Assembly: GCF_000716715.1 (NCBI RefSeq)
Contig: NZ_JNYJ01000038.1
Coordinates: 186,001 to 250,000, forward strand
DNA from: Dactylosporangium aurantiacum
Lineage (GTDB): Bacteria > Actinomycetota > Actinomycetes > Mycobacteriales > Micromonosporaceae
DNA: 64,000 nucleotides
Reading direction: 5' to 3'
Shown piece after piece: positions 16,008-25,970 of the stretch (the first letter of the stretch is position 1; every line of letters begins with the position of its first letter). The notes beneath the pieces are model-generated. The model did no database searches, was not told the DNA's origin, and saw nothing but the letters and a program-made list of their open reading frames with translations. The position numbers and the translations under genes were made by a program.

Positions 16008-17593
16008 AGGGCGCGCATCGCCTTTCCGACACCGGCCGCGTAGACGTCACCGAGCAGCGGCCGGTGCCGGGACAGCGCGGCCCGGGCCGCGTTCGCGCCC
16101 GGGGCGCCGTGCACCCCGCCGCCCGGGTGGGCGCTGGAGCTGGCCAGGTACAGCCGGTCGACCGGCGTGTCGGCCCGCCCGAGGTTCGTCACCGGCCGCC
16201 AGAACAGCTGCTGGTGCGCCGCGGCCGTGCCGCCGTTGATCGCGCCGTCGACCAGGCTCGGGTTCTCCTCGGCCAGCTCGGCCGGGCCGCTGACGTGCTT
16301 GGCGAGGATCAGGTCGTCGAACCCGGGGGCGTGCCGGCGCATCGCGTCCTCGATCCGGGTGACCTGCGTGCGCACCAGCTCCGCGTCGACCTGGCCGGGC
16401 TTCACGGGGCGTGGCAGGTGGGTGTACGCCCACAGCGACTCCGTGCCGGCCGGCGAGCGGGTCGCGTCGGCGGTGGTCATCTGGCCGATGAGCAGGAACG
16501 GGTCCCGCGGTGCCCGGCCGACGGCCAGGTCGGCGGCGTAGCGCTGCGGGTCGGCGCCGAGGTGGATGGTGCCGGCACCGGCGACGTCCGGCGAGATCCA
16601 CGGGGCCTTGCCCGACAGCGCCCAGTCGATCTTCAGCGTGGCGTTGTCCCAGCGGAAACCCTCCAGGTCCCGCAGCAGCCGGGCGGGCAGGTGATCCTGG
16701 GGGACGAGGCGCTGGTACAGGGTGGGCGCCGGCACGTCGGCCAGCACGGCCCGGCGGGCCCGCACGAAGCCGCCGTCGGCGCACCGCACACCCAGCGCCC
16801 GCCCGCCGCCGACGATCACCCGCTCGACCATGGCGCCGGTGCGGATCCGGCCGTTGCCGGTCGCCGCGAGCCGGCGGACCAGGGCGTCGGTCAGCTGCTG
16901 GGCGCCACCGACGGGCACCGGGAAGCCGTACTGCTGGCCGAGCATCGCCAGCAGCCAGCCGAACCCGCCGCTCGCCGAGTCGTCCGGGGTGAGGTCGGTG
17001 TGCAGGGCGAGGCCGGTGAGCAGCAGCCGGCCGCCGTCGCCGCGGAACAGCTCCTCGCCGAGGACCCGCGCCGGGACCAGGAACCTGCGACCGAGCCGCA
17101 ACGCCCCGCCGAGGCCCGCCCGCGCGGCCAGCCCGATCCCCGACCGGACCGGCGGGAACGGGGTGAGCAGCGCTGGGAGCAGGTCCCCGGAGAGGCGGCG
17201 CCATTCGGCGTACATCTGCCGCCAACGCTGCCCGTCGCCGGGCGCGAACCGGTCCAGCGACTCGGCCGTGAGGTCCAGCTCCCGGCTGAGCACCGCGGCG
17301 CGGCCGTCCGGGAAGAGATGCGCGACGACGGCCGGCGCGTGCGTCCACCGCAGCCCGTGCGCCTCCAGGTCGAGCGCGAGCAGCGGCGGCGAGCCGGCGC
17401 CGAGCGGATAGAACGCGCTGCACAGATCGTTGAGGAACCCGGGCGCGGTGATCTGCGCCGAGCGGACCGCGCCGCCCACGTGGTCGGTGCCTTCCAGCAC
17501 GACGACGTCCCAGCCCGCGTCGGCGAGCATGTTGGCGGCGACGAGCCCGTTGTGCCCGGCGCCGATGACCACCGCGTCCACTGTTACCGTCAT
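15992..17593 (-). CDS. Phytoene desaturase-like NAD(P)/FAD oxidoreductase
   Basis: A 533-residue flavoprotein of the CrtI/retinol-saturase-like superfamily. The N-terminus holds the Rossmann motif VVIGAGHNGLVAANMLADAGW followed by VLEGTDHVGGAVRS; the C-terminus has the second FAD contact (LYLASSSAHPGGGVHGAPGANAAR). No carotenoid gene such as crtB or crtE is nearby, so a carotenoid role is not supported; the substrate is unknown. The start ATG 17593 sits almost on top of a GGGAGGT sequence; GTG 17581 would be better spaced. It diverges from the membrane subtilase, with about 60 bases between the starts. Confidence 0.87.
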   Translation of the reverse strand: MTVTVDAVVIGAGHNGLVAANMLADAGWDVVVLEGTDHVGGAVRSAQITAPGFLNDLCSAFYPLGAGSPPLLALDLEAHGLRWTHAPAVVAHLFPDGRAAVLSRELDLTAESLDRFAPGDGQRWRQMYAEWRRLSGDLLPALLTPFPPVRSGIGLAARAGLGGALRLGRRFLVPARVLGEELFRGDGGRLLLTGLALHTDLTPDDSASGGFGWLLAMLGQQYGFPVPVGGAQQLTDALVRRLAATGNGRIRTGAMVERVIVGGGRALGVRCADGGFVRARRAVLADVPAPTLYQRLVPQDHLPARLLRDLEGFRWDNATLKIDWALSGKAPWISPDVAGAGTIHLGADPQRYAADLAVGRAPRDPFLLIGQMTTADATRSPAGTESLWAYTHLPRPVKPGQVDAELVRTQVTRIEDAMRRHAPGFDDLILAKHVSGPAELAEENPSLVDGAINGGTAAAHQQLFWRPVTNLGRADTPVDRLYLASSSAHPGGGVHGAPGANAARAALSRHRPLLGDVYAAGVGKAMRALYGRE

Positions 17594-17655
17594 ACCTCCC
17601 ACTTTGCCCCCGCAGCTCATCCGAAACTGTCACAGCCGGGTCGTAGAGTGCCGCC

Positions 17656-19929
17656 ATGACGAGGTCACGGGGTTGGGCGCTGGGATTGACCATCGTCCTG
17701 GGCCTTTGGGCCGCGGCGGTCACGGTCGGCGTCCACGCCGGCGCCTGGCTGACCGGCGAGACCCTGCAGGCGCTGGGCTCGGTCGCCCCGCGGTCGCTCT
17801 GGCCCGCGGCGGGCTGGCTCGCCGCCGTCCTCGTCGCCGGTCCGGCCATGCTGCTGGCGTGGCTGTCGCCGGTGCCGTTCGCGCGCACCGCCGGCCGGCA
17901 GTGGGCGTTCACCGCGCTGCTCGGCGGTCTGCTCGGCACCGTCCGGCTGGTCCCCGACACCTATCACGAGATCTATCTGACGCTGCTGGCCTGCCTCGCC
18001 GCGGTGGCGGCGCTCGTGCACCGCGCGGTGCGCGGCCGGGCGGAGCGGGCCGACCGCTGGCTGCTGTGGCTGTCGCTGGCGGCCGGGCTGGTCGGGCTGC
18101 TGCCGTGGCTGTGGGTCGGTGCGCTGGGCGGCCTGGTGGAGACGGTGGCCGCCCTGCTCGCCGCGGTGGCGGTGGCCTGGCTCGCGGCGCGGCCGGTCAC
18201 GGCGCTCACCGCGCTCGGCGCGTCGCCGCGCAGCGCCTGGGGCGGCACGGCGCTCGGCGGCCTGACCGCGGGCGTCGGCCTGCTCACCCTGGTCGCCGGC
18301 GTCGGCGAGCCGGCGGTGCAGCTCTTCGCCATGGTCGCGATCCCGCCGCTGGCGTTCCCGCTGGCCGCCCTGGCGCGCCGGGGGCGCCCGGCGGTGCCGG
18401 CGCTGCTGGCGCCCGCCCTGTTCGGGCCGCTCGCGCTGGTCGACCCCGACGAGACGACACTGCTGCTGGGCCTGCGCGACGTCGCCTTCTGGGCGCTCGT
18501 CGGCGCCGTGGCCGGCCTGATCCTGGCGCTGCTGACCGGCGTGTCCCTGGTGCCGGCGACGGGGCGCGTCCGGTGGCTGCCCCGCTTCGCCGCCCTGACC
18601 GCGGCCGTCGTCGCGGCCGCCGGCGTGCTCGTCGCCACCGCCCTCGGCCAGCCGGGCCTGCACGGCGAGCACCTCTTCGTGATCATGAAGGAGCAGACCG
18701 ACCTGAGCGGGCTGCGCGACGTGCCCGACCGCACCACCCGCATCCGGCAGACCTATGAGCGGCTGGTCGGCACCGCGGAGCGCTCACAGGGCCCGCTGCG
18801 CGCGGCGCTGCGCGCCAAGCACCTCGACTACACCCCGTTCTACCTGGTCAACGGGGTCGAGGTGCACGCCGGCCCGCTCGTGCGCCAGTGGCTGGAGGGC
18901 CGCTCCGACGTCGACCGGGTCCTGCTCAACCCGCAGCTGCGGCCGCTGCCCGTCACCCCGGCACCGGCACACGAGGGTCCGTCGGCCGCGCCGGCCACCC
19001 CACCGTGGAACGTGACGCTGATCAAGGCCGACCAGGTCTGGTCCGAGTACACCACCGGCCGCGGCATCGTCGTGGGCAGCTCCGACTCCGGCGTCGACGG
19101 CACCCACCCGGCGCTGCGGGCCTCGTTCCGCGGCTCGGACGACTCCTGGCTCGACCCGATCGACCACAGCACCGTCCCGTTCGACCCCAACGGCCACGGC
19201 ACGCACACCCTCGCCACCGCGGTCGGGGCCGGCGTCGGGGTGGCCCCGGGCGCGCAGTGGGTGGCCTGCGCCAACCTGCCCCGCAACCTGGGCAGCATGT
19301 CCGCCTACCTGAGCTGCCTGCAGTTCATGCTCGCCCCGTATCCGGCCGGCGCCGACCCGCTGCACGCCGGTGTGCCCCAGCGCGCCCCGCACGTGCTCAC
19401 CAACTCGTGGGGCTGCCCGACGCTGGAGGGCTGCGACGCCCGCTCCCTGCAGCAGGCGGTCGACGCCTTCTCCGCCGCCGGCATCTTCTTCGTGGCCGCC
19501 GCCGGCAACACCGGCCCCGACTGCGCCACCGTCACCGACCCACCGGCCAACTACCCGTCCACCTTCACCGTCGGCGCCGTCACCAGGTCGTCCCAGGTCG
19601 CCTCCTTCTCCAGCCGCGGCCCCACCCCCGCCGGCCTGCCCAAGCCCGACCTCATGGCCCCCGGCGCCGCCATCGTCTCGGCCCTGCCGGGCGGCGGCTA
19701 CGGCGCCCTGAGCGGCACGTCGATGGCGACGCCGCACGTGGCGGGCGTGGTGGCCCTGATGTGGGCGGCCAACCCTGCCCTGATCGGCCACATCGAGCAG
19801 ACCCGCGCCCTGCTGCTGCACACCACCCAACCGGTCGACGCCGCGTCCTCCTCCTGCGGGCAGGCCGACACGGCGGGCGCGGGCCTCGTGGACGCTTTGG
19901 CCGCCGTACGCGCCGCCACCACCTCATGA
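17656..19929 (+). CDS. Polytopic membrane-anchored subtilisin-like protease
   Basis: A 757-residue S8 peptidase whose first 340 or so residues form a membrane domain of about nine hydrophobic helices rather than a signal peptide. After a linker rich in Ala and Pro comes the catalytic domain with a complete triad: Asp477 (SSDSGVDGTHP), His517 (NGHGTHTLAT) and Ser689 (SGTSMATPHVAG); the oxyanion asparagine is in AAAGNTGPDC. The domain ends at the protein's C-terminus with no further anchor. A soluble S8 domain tethered to a multi-helix membrane module suggests a surface or intramembrane-regulated protease, either outside or inside depending on helix number. It is followed by a repeat tract, not by another gene. 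No inhibitor I9 prodomain is obvious. Confidence 0.9.
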   Translation: MTRSRGWALGLTIVLGLWAAAVTVGVHAGAWLTGETLQALGSVAPRSLWPAAGWLAAVLVAGPAMLLAWLSPVPFARTAGRQWAFTALLGGLLGTVRLVPDTYHEIYLTLLACLAAVAALVHRAVRGRAERADRWLLWLSLAAGLVGLLPWLWVGALGGLVETVAALLAAVAVAWLAARPVTALTALGASPRSAWGGTALGGLTAGVGLLTLVAGVGEPAVQLFAMVAIPPLAFPLAALARRGRPAVPALLAPALFGPLALVDPDETTLLLGLRDVAFWALVGAVAGLILALLTGVSLVPATGRVRWLPRFAALTAAVVAAAGVLVATALGQPGLHGEHLFVIMKEQTDLSGLRDVPDRTTRIRQTYERLVGTAERSQGPLRAALRAKHLDYTPFYLVNGVEVHAGPLVRQWLEGRSDVDRVLLNPQLRPLPVTPAPAHEGPSAAPATPPWNVTLIKADQVWSEYTTGRGIVVGSSDSGVDGTHPALRASFRGSDDSWLDPIDHSTVPFDPNGHGTHTLATAVGAGVGVAPGAQWVACANLPRNLGSMSAYLSCLQFMLAPYPAGADPLHAGVPQRAPHVLTNSWGCPTLEGCDARSLQQAVDAFSAAGIFFVAAAGNTGPDCATVTDPPANYPSTFTVGAVTRSSQVASFSSRGPTPAGLPKPDLMAPGAAIVSALPGGGYGALSGTSMATPHVAGVVALMWAANPALIGHIEQTRALLLHTTQPVDAASSSCGQADTAGAGLVDALAAVRAATTS

Positions 19930-20000
19930 CGGCGCCCACCTCCCACCCCGCCGCGGGCCGTGACGACGTCCGCCGCGCAGCGGCCGCGGCACGCGTTCGG

Positions 20001-20345
20001 CTGCGCAGCGGTCGTGGCTCGCGTCCGACCGCGCACAGCGGTCCTGGCTCGCGGACGGCCGCGCACAGCGGTCCTGGCTCACGGACGGCCGCGCACAGCG
20101 GTCACGCCTCGCATAACGGCTACGCGCAGTGGTCGTGGCTCCCGTCCGGCCGCGCGCAGCACCCCCGACCGAGCACATCCGGCTGCGCGCAGTGGTCGCG
20201 GCTCCCGTCCGGCTGCGCGCAGTGGTCGTGGCTCCCGTCCGGCCGCGCGCAGCACCCCGACCGAGCACATCCGGCTGCGCGCAGTGGTCGTGGCTCGCAC
20301 GACGGCCGCGGCTCGCATCTGGCTGCGTGCAGCACCTGCCCGACG
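20001..20345. repeat. 30-bp tandem repeat tract
   Basis: About eleven imperfect units of 30-33 bp in head-to-tail order. The first four units (20001-20120) are variants of GCGCACAGCGGTCCTGGCTC plus ten bases; from 20121 the unit changes to GCGCAGTGGTCGTGGCTCCC plus ten bases, interrupted by a second unit type containing ACCGAGCACATCCGG. The pair of unit types forms a 92-bp higher-order repeat seen at 20124 and 20216. There are no unique spacers. All frames stay open because the period is a multiple of three, and both strands would give decapeptide repeats, but no start with a ribosome site is convincing. Confidence 0.85.
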
Positions 20346-20897
20346 GACCGCGCTGCCGCGCGGCGGCTGGGGCTCGGGGGTTTTCTCGTGCAGCGCCCCG
20401 ACTGCCGCATCGCCACGCGCCGCGCCGCGACCGCGTTGGCCACGAGCAGCGGCCGCGGCGTGCGTTGGCCGCACGCAGGCGGCCCCGCCGCGTCACGACG
20501 GTCCTGGCAGCCGGGCGTGCAAGGCGATGTGGAGCGGGCTCACGGTGCGAGGCAACGCCGCGGCCTCATGCACGCCTTGACTGCCGCGTCAGCCCGCCGC
20601 CGATGTCGACCGCGCCGCCGCCGTGGACCCAGCTCACCGTGCAGGGCGGCATAACAATGCTGGCGCGCGTCGACCGCTGGGACGCCCATCACCTGCAAAC
20701 CCATCCGATTTGTCGGCCTCGTCACGAACCAGGCTCCCTCCAGCAGCGTCCGGACCTCAGCCGGCATGCGATTCGAGGGTTCACCCACCAGCGCCGTCGA
20801 CCGCCACCGCGCCAGCCGGGCCGCGCCGGTCGTGCTCGGCGGGTGAGTGGCCGGGCGGTCGCGTCGAGGCGAGCTAACAGTTAGGTATGTTTACCAA
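20346..20897. other. Non-coding region after the repeat tract
   Basis: About 550 bases with no supportable gene. Several open frames of 60-85 codons exist on both strands but show no known motifs, no ribosome sites and Arg/Ala/Pro-rich composition typical of GC-driven frames. The last 20 bases (GTTAGGTATGTTTACCAA) are unusually AT-rich and probably belong to the promoter or leader of the GNAT gene. Confidence 0.5.
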
Positions 20898-21779
20898 ATG
20901 ATCGTTGACGGGGTGGATGCGGTGCTGGCGGGGCGGCTGTGCGGGCAGGCGCTGGACCTGCCGGAGGACGCCGGGGAGGCGGAGGCGCTGGTGCGGCGGC
21001 TGGCGGAGCCGCCGGCCGGGCGGGCCACGGTGCGCCTCGCGGTGCTGGACCAGGACGGGACGGCGGCTGGCGTGGTGCTCGGTTCGATCAGTGACGCCGA
21101 CCCGCTGCTGGGGCACGTCGAGCTGATCGCGGTGCACCCTGGGCGGCGGCGGGCGGGGATCGGCACGGCGTTGCTGGCGGCGGCGGAGCGGCGGTTGGCG
21201 GATCTCGGGGCGCAGCGGGTCAGGATCGGGGGGAACCCGCCGTGCTACGCGTGGCCCGGGATCGACGTGCGGTACACGCCGGCGGTGTGCCTGGCGCAGC
21301 GGGCCGGGTACGAACGCAGCAACACCGCCTGGAACATGACCGCCGACCTGAGCGTGGTGAGTCCGGCGGCGCGGGCGGACGAGGAGCGGCTGGACGGCGC
21401 CGGGGTGAAGGTGGTGCGGGCCGGGGCAGACACCCCGGAGTGGGTGCGCGGCATCTGGGGCGACGGCTGGGCCTGGGAGGTCGGGCAGTCGCTGGACCGG
21501 GCCGGCGCCGGCTGCTGGGTGGCGGTGCGCGACGGGGAGATCCTCGGGTTCGCGGCGTACGGCGCCAACCGCCCCTCCTGGTTCGGCCCGATGGGCACCG
21601 CGCCGGCCGCCGAAGGGCTCGGGGTCGGGCGGGTCCTGCTGCGGCGGTGCCTCGCGGACCAGGCCGCCGGCGGGCACCACACGGCGCAGATCGGCTGGGC
21701 GGGCCCCGTGGCGTTCTACTCCAAGACGGTCGGCGCGCGCCTGGAGCGCATCTTCTGGATCTACACCAAGCAGCTGTGA
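20898..21779 (+). CDS. Double GNAT-domain N-acetyltransferase
   Basis: A 293-residue protein with two GCN5-related acetyltransferase folds. The first (about 1-150) has the acetyl-CoA pyrophosphate loop HPGRRRAGIGTALL; the second (about 170-293) has the corresponding GLGVGRVLLRRCLAD and ends IFWIYTKQL. Duplicated GNAT proteins of this length acetylate small amines or antibiotics (compare mycothiol synthase MshD), but neither half has a diagnostic substrate motif. Start ATG 20898 follows the AT-rich stretch TATGTTTACCAA. A longer frame from 20847 lacks support. Confidence 0.85.
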   Translation: MIVDGVDAVLAGRLCGQALDLPEDAGEAEALVRRLAEPPAGRATVRLAVLDQDGTAAGVVLGSISDADPLLGHVELIAVHPGRRRAGIGTALLAAAERRLADLGAQRVRIGGNPPCYAWPGIDVRYTPAVCLAQRAGYERSNTAWNMTADLSVVSPAARADEERLDGAGVKVVRAGADTPEWVRGIWGDGWAWEVGQSLDRAGAGCWVAVRDGEILGFAAYGANRPSWFGPMGTAPAAEGLGVGRVLLRRCLADQAAGGHHTAQIGWAGPVAFYSKTVGARLERIFWIYTKQL

Positions 21780-21906
21780 CGCATGAAGGGCAGGCCGTGG
21801 GTTCGCCACGATCCTGCCCCGCACACGTCGCACCGGCGCCCAGTGATCCCCCGTCGTGCCACGGGCGGCCGGTGCCGCCTCGAGAGCGGCAGCGAACGCC
21901 GCAGCG

Positions 21907-22134
21907 TCAGCGGTCCGGCTGGTTGCCGCGCTTGTCCTGCATCGTCGTCTGCTCCATCTGGAGTTTCTTCGCCTGCATCGTGGCCGTGTTCGCCGTCGCC
22001 GACTGGCCCGCGATGTCGGCGTCAGGCGTGATGGTCATGTCGTCGGAAAGGTCCGGGTCCATGTAGCCGAGGTCGTCTTCGCTGCGGTGCATGCCGCGGC
22101 TGTCGAAGTTGCTGTTCTTCTTTGACTTACCCAT
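21907..22134 (-). CDS. Small hydrophilic protein of unknown function
   Basis: A 75-residue, charged, probably disordered protein: MGKSKKNSNFDSRGMHRSED at the start, an acidic middle with DPDLSDDMTITPDADIAG, and a Gln/Met/Lys-rich end (QAKKLQMEQTTMQDKRG). It has a good ribosome site (GAGGGGGA) before ATG 22134. Its base composition is markedly less GC-rich than its neighbours, with Asn, Lys and Met codons that are rare here, which supports real coding selection. I do not recognise the family; it diverges from the dipeptidase. Confidence 0.7.
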   Translation of the reverse strand: MGKSKKNSNFDSRGMHRSEDDLGYMDPDLSDDMTITPDADIAGQSATANTATMQAKKLQMEQTTMQDKRGNQPDR

Positions 22135-22224
22135 GGCTTCCCCCTCGTGTAGGCCGCTCCCACCATATGAGGACCCTTCACGTGATGCGGGCAAAATCCG
22201 CAATTCATCCCTACAGTCGGTGGG

Positions 22225-23298
22225 ATGAGTGGTGCGATACCCGTCATCGACGGCCACAATGACCTGCCGTGGCGGCTGCGGATGCGGGCCGGGGCGCCCG
22301 ACGTCGCCGGGCACGCCGAAGGACTGCACACCGACCTGCCCCGGCTGCGGCAAGGCGGGGTGCGGGCCCAGTTCTGGTCCGTCTATGTGCCCTGCGGCGG
22401 GCCGCAGTCCGAGGCGACCGTCAAGGTGCTCGAGCAGATCGACCTCGTCCGGCGGTTGGTCGAGGCGCACCCGGACCAGTTGGCGCTCGCGACCACCGCC
22501 GGGGAGGTCGAGCGGATCAGCCAGAGCGGCCGGATCGCGTCGCTGCTGGGCGCCGAGGGCGGGCACTGCCTGGACGACTCGCTGGGTGTCCTGCGCAGTC
22601 TGTACCGGCTGGGCGTGCGGTACCTGACCCTCACCCACGGCAAGAACACCGCCTGGGCGGACAGCGCCACCGACGAGCCGGCGGTCGGCGGGCTCTCGCC
22701 GTTCGGCGTGGAGGTGGTGCGCGAGCTCAACCGGCTGGGCATGATGGCCGACCTGTCGCACGTCGCGCCCGCGACCATGCACGCCGCGCTGGACGTGTCG
22801 ACGGCGCCGGCGTTCTTCTCCCACTCCTCGGCGCGGGCGCTGTGCGACCACCCGCGCAACGTGCCCGACGACGTCCTGACCCGAGTGCGCGACACGGGCG
22901 GGGTGGTGATGGTGACGTTCGTGCCGTTCTTCCTCAACGAGGCCTGCCGGCAGTGGGGCGACGAGCTGTACCGCGTCGAGGACGCCATCCCGGCCGAGTT
23001 CGGCTCGGCGGAGTTCGAGCGGCTGCAGCGGGAGTGGATCGCGGCCAACCCGTGCCCGCCGTCGAGCGTGCGGGACGTCGCCGACCACGTGGAGCACGTC
23101 CGTGACGTCGCCGGGATCGGCGCGGTCGGCATCGGCGGTGATTTCGACGGTACGGAGGTGCTGCCGGAGGGCCTGCCCGACGTGTCGGCGTACCCGGCGC
23201 TGTTCGACGAGCTGCGGGGCCGTCGCTGGTCCGAGCCCGACCTGCGCAGGCTGGGCTGGGACAACACTCTGCGCGTCCTGCGCGACACCTGCGGCTGA
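22225..23298 (+). CDS. Membrane dipeptidase family (M19) zinc peptidase
   Basis: A 357-residue M19 dipeptidase. The binuclear zinc site is complete: HxD in VIDGHNDLPW, the bridging glutamate in LLGAEGGHCL, histidines in MADLSHVAP and FFSHSSARALCDHPRN, and the aspartate in GIGGDFDGTEV. No signal peptide is present, so unlike the renal enzyme it is cytoplasmic. Family members split dipeptides, including ones with D-residues. The gene ends just before a 27-bp repeat tract and a bidirectional terminator shared with groEL2. Confidence 0.93.
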   Translation: MSGAIPVIDGHNDLPWRLRMRAGAPDVAGHAEGLHTDLPRLRQGGVRAQFWSVYVPCGGPQSEATVKVLEQIDLVRRLVEAHPDQLALATTAGEVERISQSGRIASLLGAEGGHCLDDSLGVLRSLYRLGVRYLTLTHGKNTAWADSATDEPAVGGLSPFGVEVVRELNRLGMMADLSHVAPATMHAALDVSTAPAFFSHSSARALCDHPRNVPDDVLTRVRDTGGVVMVTFVPFFLNEACRQWGDELYRVEDAIPAEFGSAEFERLQREWIAANPCPPSSVRDVADHVEHVRDVAGIGAVGIGGDFDGTEVLPEGLPDVSAYPALFDELRGRRWSEPDLRRLGWDNTLRVLRDTCG

Positions 23299-23306
23299 TC
23301 GCGGCG

Positions 23307-23420
23307 GCCGGGCAGCGAAGGACGAACCGCCCGCGGACAGCCGAAGGACGAACCCGACCGCGGACAGCCGAAGGACGAACGCGCCCGCGGACAGCCAAGG
23401 GCGCACCCGACCGCGGACAG
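23307..23420. repeat. 27-bp tandem repeats between dipeptidase and groEL2
   Basis: Four tandem units of 26-27 bp built on GCGGACAGCCGAAGGACGAA (23333-23359, 23360-23386, 23387-23412, with a degenerate first copy before and a truncated last copy at 23413-23420). They lie in the short gap between two convergent genes and run straight into the terminator hairpin. No coding role is evident. Confidence 0.8.
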
Positions 23421-23423
23421 CAA

Positions 23424-23453
23424 GAGGGGCAGGCCCGGCAGGGCCTGCCCCTC
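23424..23453. terminator. Bidirectional terminator dipeptidase/groEL2
   Basis: A perfect 13-bp stem (GAGGGGCAGGCCC and its complement) with a GGCA loop between convergent genes. Confidence 0.88.
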
Positions 23454-23468
23454 TACGAAGAACCGGAC

Positions 23469-25118
<1,650 letters not shown>

Positions 25119-25266
25119 TTACGCCTCGACCCACGTGGGGCCGGCGGCTCACCGCCTGCTTTCGCACCTTCAAGGATCCAGCGGATCCCCGGTGGTCGGG
25201 CCGGATGAGCCCGCGACGACCAGCTCCCGGACGCTCTCGCACCCAGGCGCTGCACCGCCCCGACCG

Positions 25267-25293
25267 TTGGCACTCACCTGTCGCGAGTGCCAA
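25267..25293. promoter_or_regulatory. CIRCE operator 1 (HrcA site)
   Basis: A perfect 9-bp inverted repeat, TTGGCACTC and GAGTGCCAA, separated by 9 bases. This matches the CIRCE consensus TTAGCACTC-N9-GAGTGCTAA except for one compensated pair. It lies about 175 bases before the groEL2 start. Confidence 0.93.
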
Positions 25294-25300
25294 CTCCTGT

Positions 25301-25327
25301 TTAGCACTCTGACCGTGCGAGTGCAAG
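25301..25327. promoter_or_regulatory. CIRCE operator 2 (HrcA site)
   Basis: The left arm TTAGCACTC is a perfect consensus arm; the right arm GAGTGCAAG after a 9-base spacer matches 7 of 9. It begins 7 bases after the first CIRCE element, so groEL2 has a tandem HrcA operator. Confidence 0.8.
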
Positions 25328-25417
25328 CAAACCGAAGGTGACGACGCGGGTGGTCGAAGCGCGGCAAACGCCAACAAACCAGGCACCAATGGTACGAAGA
25401 ACGCCCGAACAGACGCA

Positions 25418-25450
25418 GGGCACCGTTCCTCATCAATGAGGACGGTGCCC
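25418..25450 (-). terminator. Terminator downstream of the cold-shock gene
   Basis: A 14-bp stem with one bulged base (GGGCACCGT-CCTCA paired with TGAGGACGGTGCCC) and a short loop, 23 bases after the csp stop on the minus strand. Confidence 0.75.
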
Positions 25451-25473
25451 CGGCGGGGTGGATCCAGACGATG

Positions 25474-25677
25474 TCAGGCGATTTGACGGACCTTCTCCGC
25501 CTGCGGGCCCTTCTGACCCTGCGCGATCTCGAACTCGACGCGCTGTCCGTCTTCCAGCGATTTGTAGCCATCCATCTCGATCGCGGAGAAGTGGACGAAG
25601 ACGTCCTGCCCCCCGTCGACCGCGATGAACCCGTAGCCCTTTTCGCTGTTGAACCACTTCACGGTGCCCTGTGCCAC
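25474..25677 (-). CDS. Cold-shock protein, CspA family
   Basis: A 67-residue single cold-shock domain that binds single-stranded RNA and DNA. Both RNA-binding motifs are perfect: KGYGFI (RNP1) and DVFVHF (RNP2). It begins [18 protein letters not shown], the standard CspA start, and matches the family length. The 293-base gap upstream probably holds the promoter and a long structured leader, as is common for csp genes; I see no other gene there. Confidence 0.97.
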   Translation of the reverse strand: MAQGTVKWFNSEKGYGFIAVDGGQDVFVHFSAIEMDGYKSLEDGQRVEFEIAQGQKGPQAEKVRQIA

Positions 25678-25970
25678 GGTGCACTTCCTCTACTTCGGTC
25701 CCTCTTCGTCACTCCGGCTGGCTGTGGGGACCAGCCTTGAGGTCCTCGGCCGGCCACGCCGGCCCGTGGGGTGGCACCGGCGCGAGGATCGACGACCGAA
25801 ACGGACGGTACACGAGATAACCCGAGACCCGACAGCCCCCAAATCGGACAGCAAGGTCACGAATCATGCGCGCGCAAAAGGTTTCCGATGGGACCTTTTC
25901 GGCGCAGTTCTTGCCGGCGCGAACATCGCCAGTCGACTAAGCCCCGACAAGGCGCCGGCAAGGCCTGCGA

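Noticed and set aside
15558..17593. Carotenoid biosynthesis cluster suggested by the CrtI-like gene
   Set aside because: No crtB, crtE or cyclase nearby; the neighbouring SRPBCC protein has no defined role in carotenoid synthesis.
20001..20345. Possible CRISPR array
   Set aside because: Repeat units are contiguous, imperfect and have no unique spacers; no cas genes are nearby.
20540..20788. Minus-strand frame of 82 codons upstream of the double GNAT gene
   Set aside because: Contains a plausible-looking stretch but no start context or family; composition changes to Arg-only runs at its end.
23307..23420. Possible small CRISPR or coding repeat
   Set aside because: Direct tandem units without spacers; open frames over it lack starts and ribosome sites.
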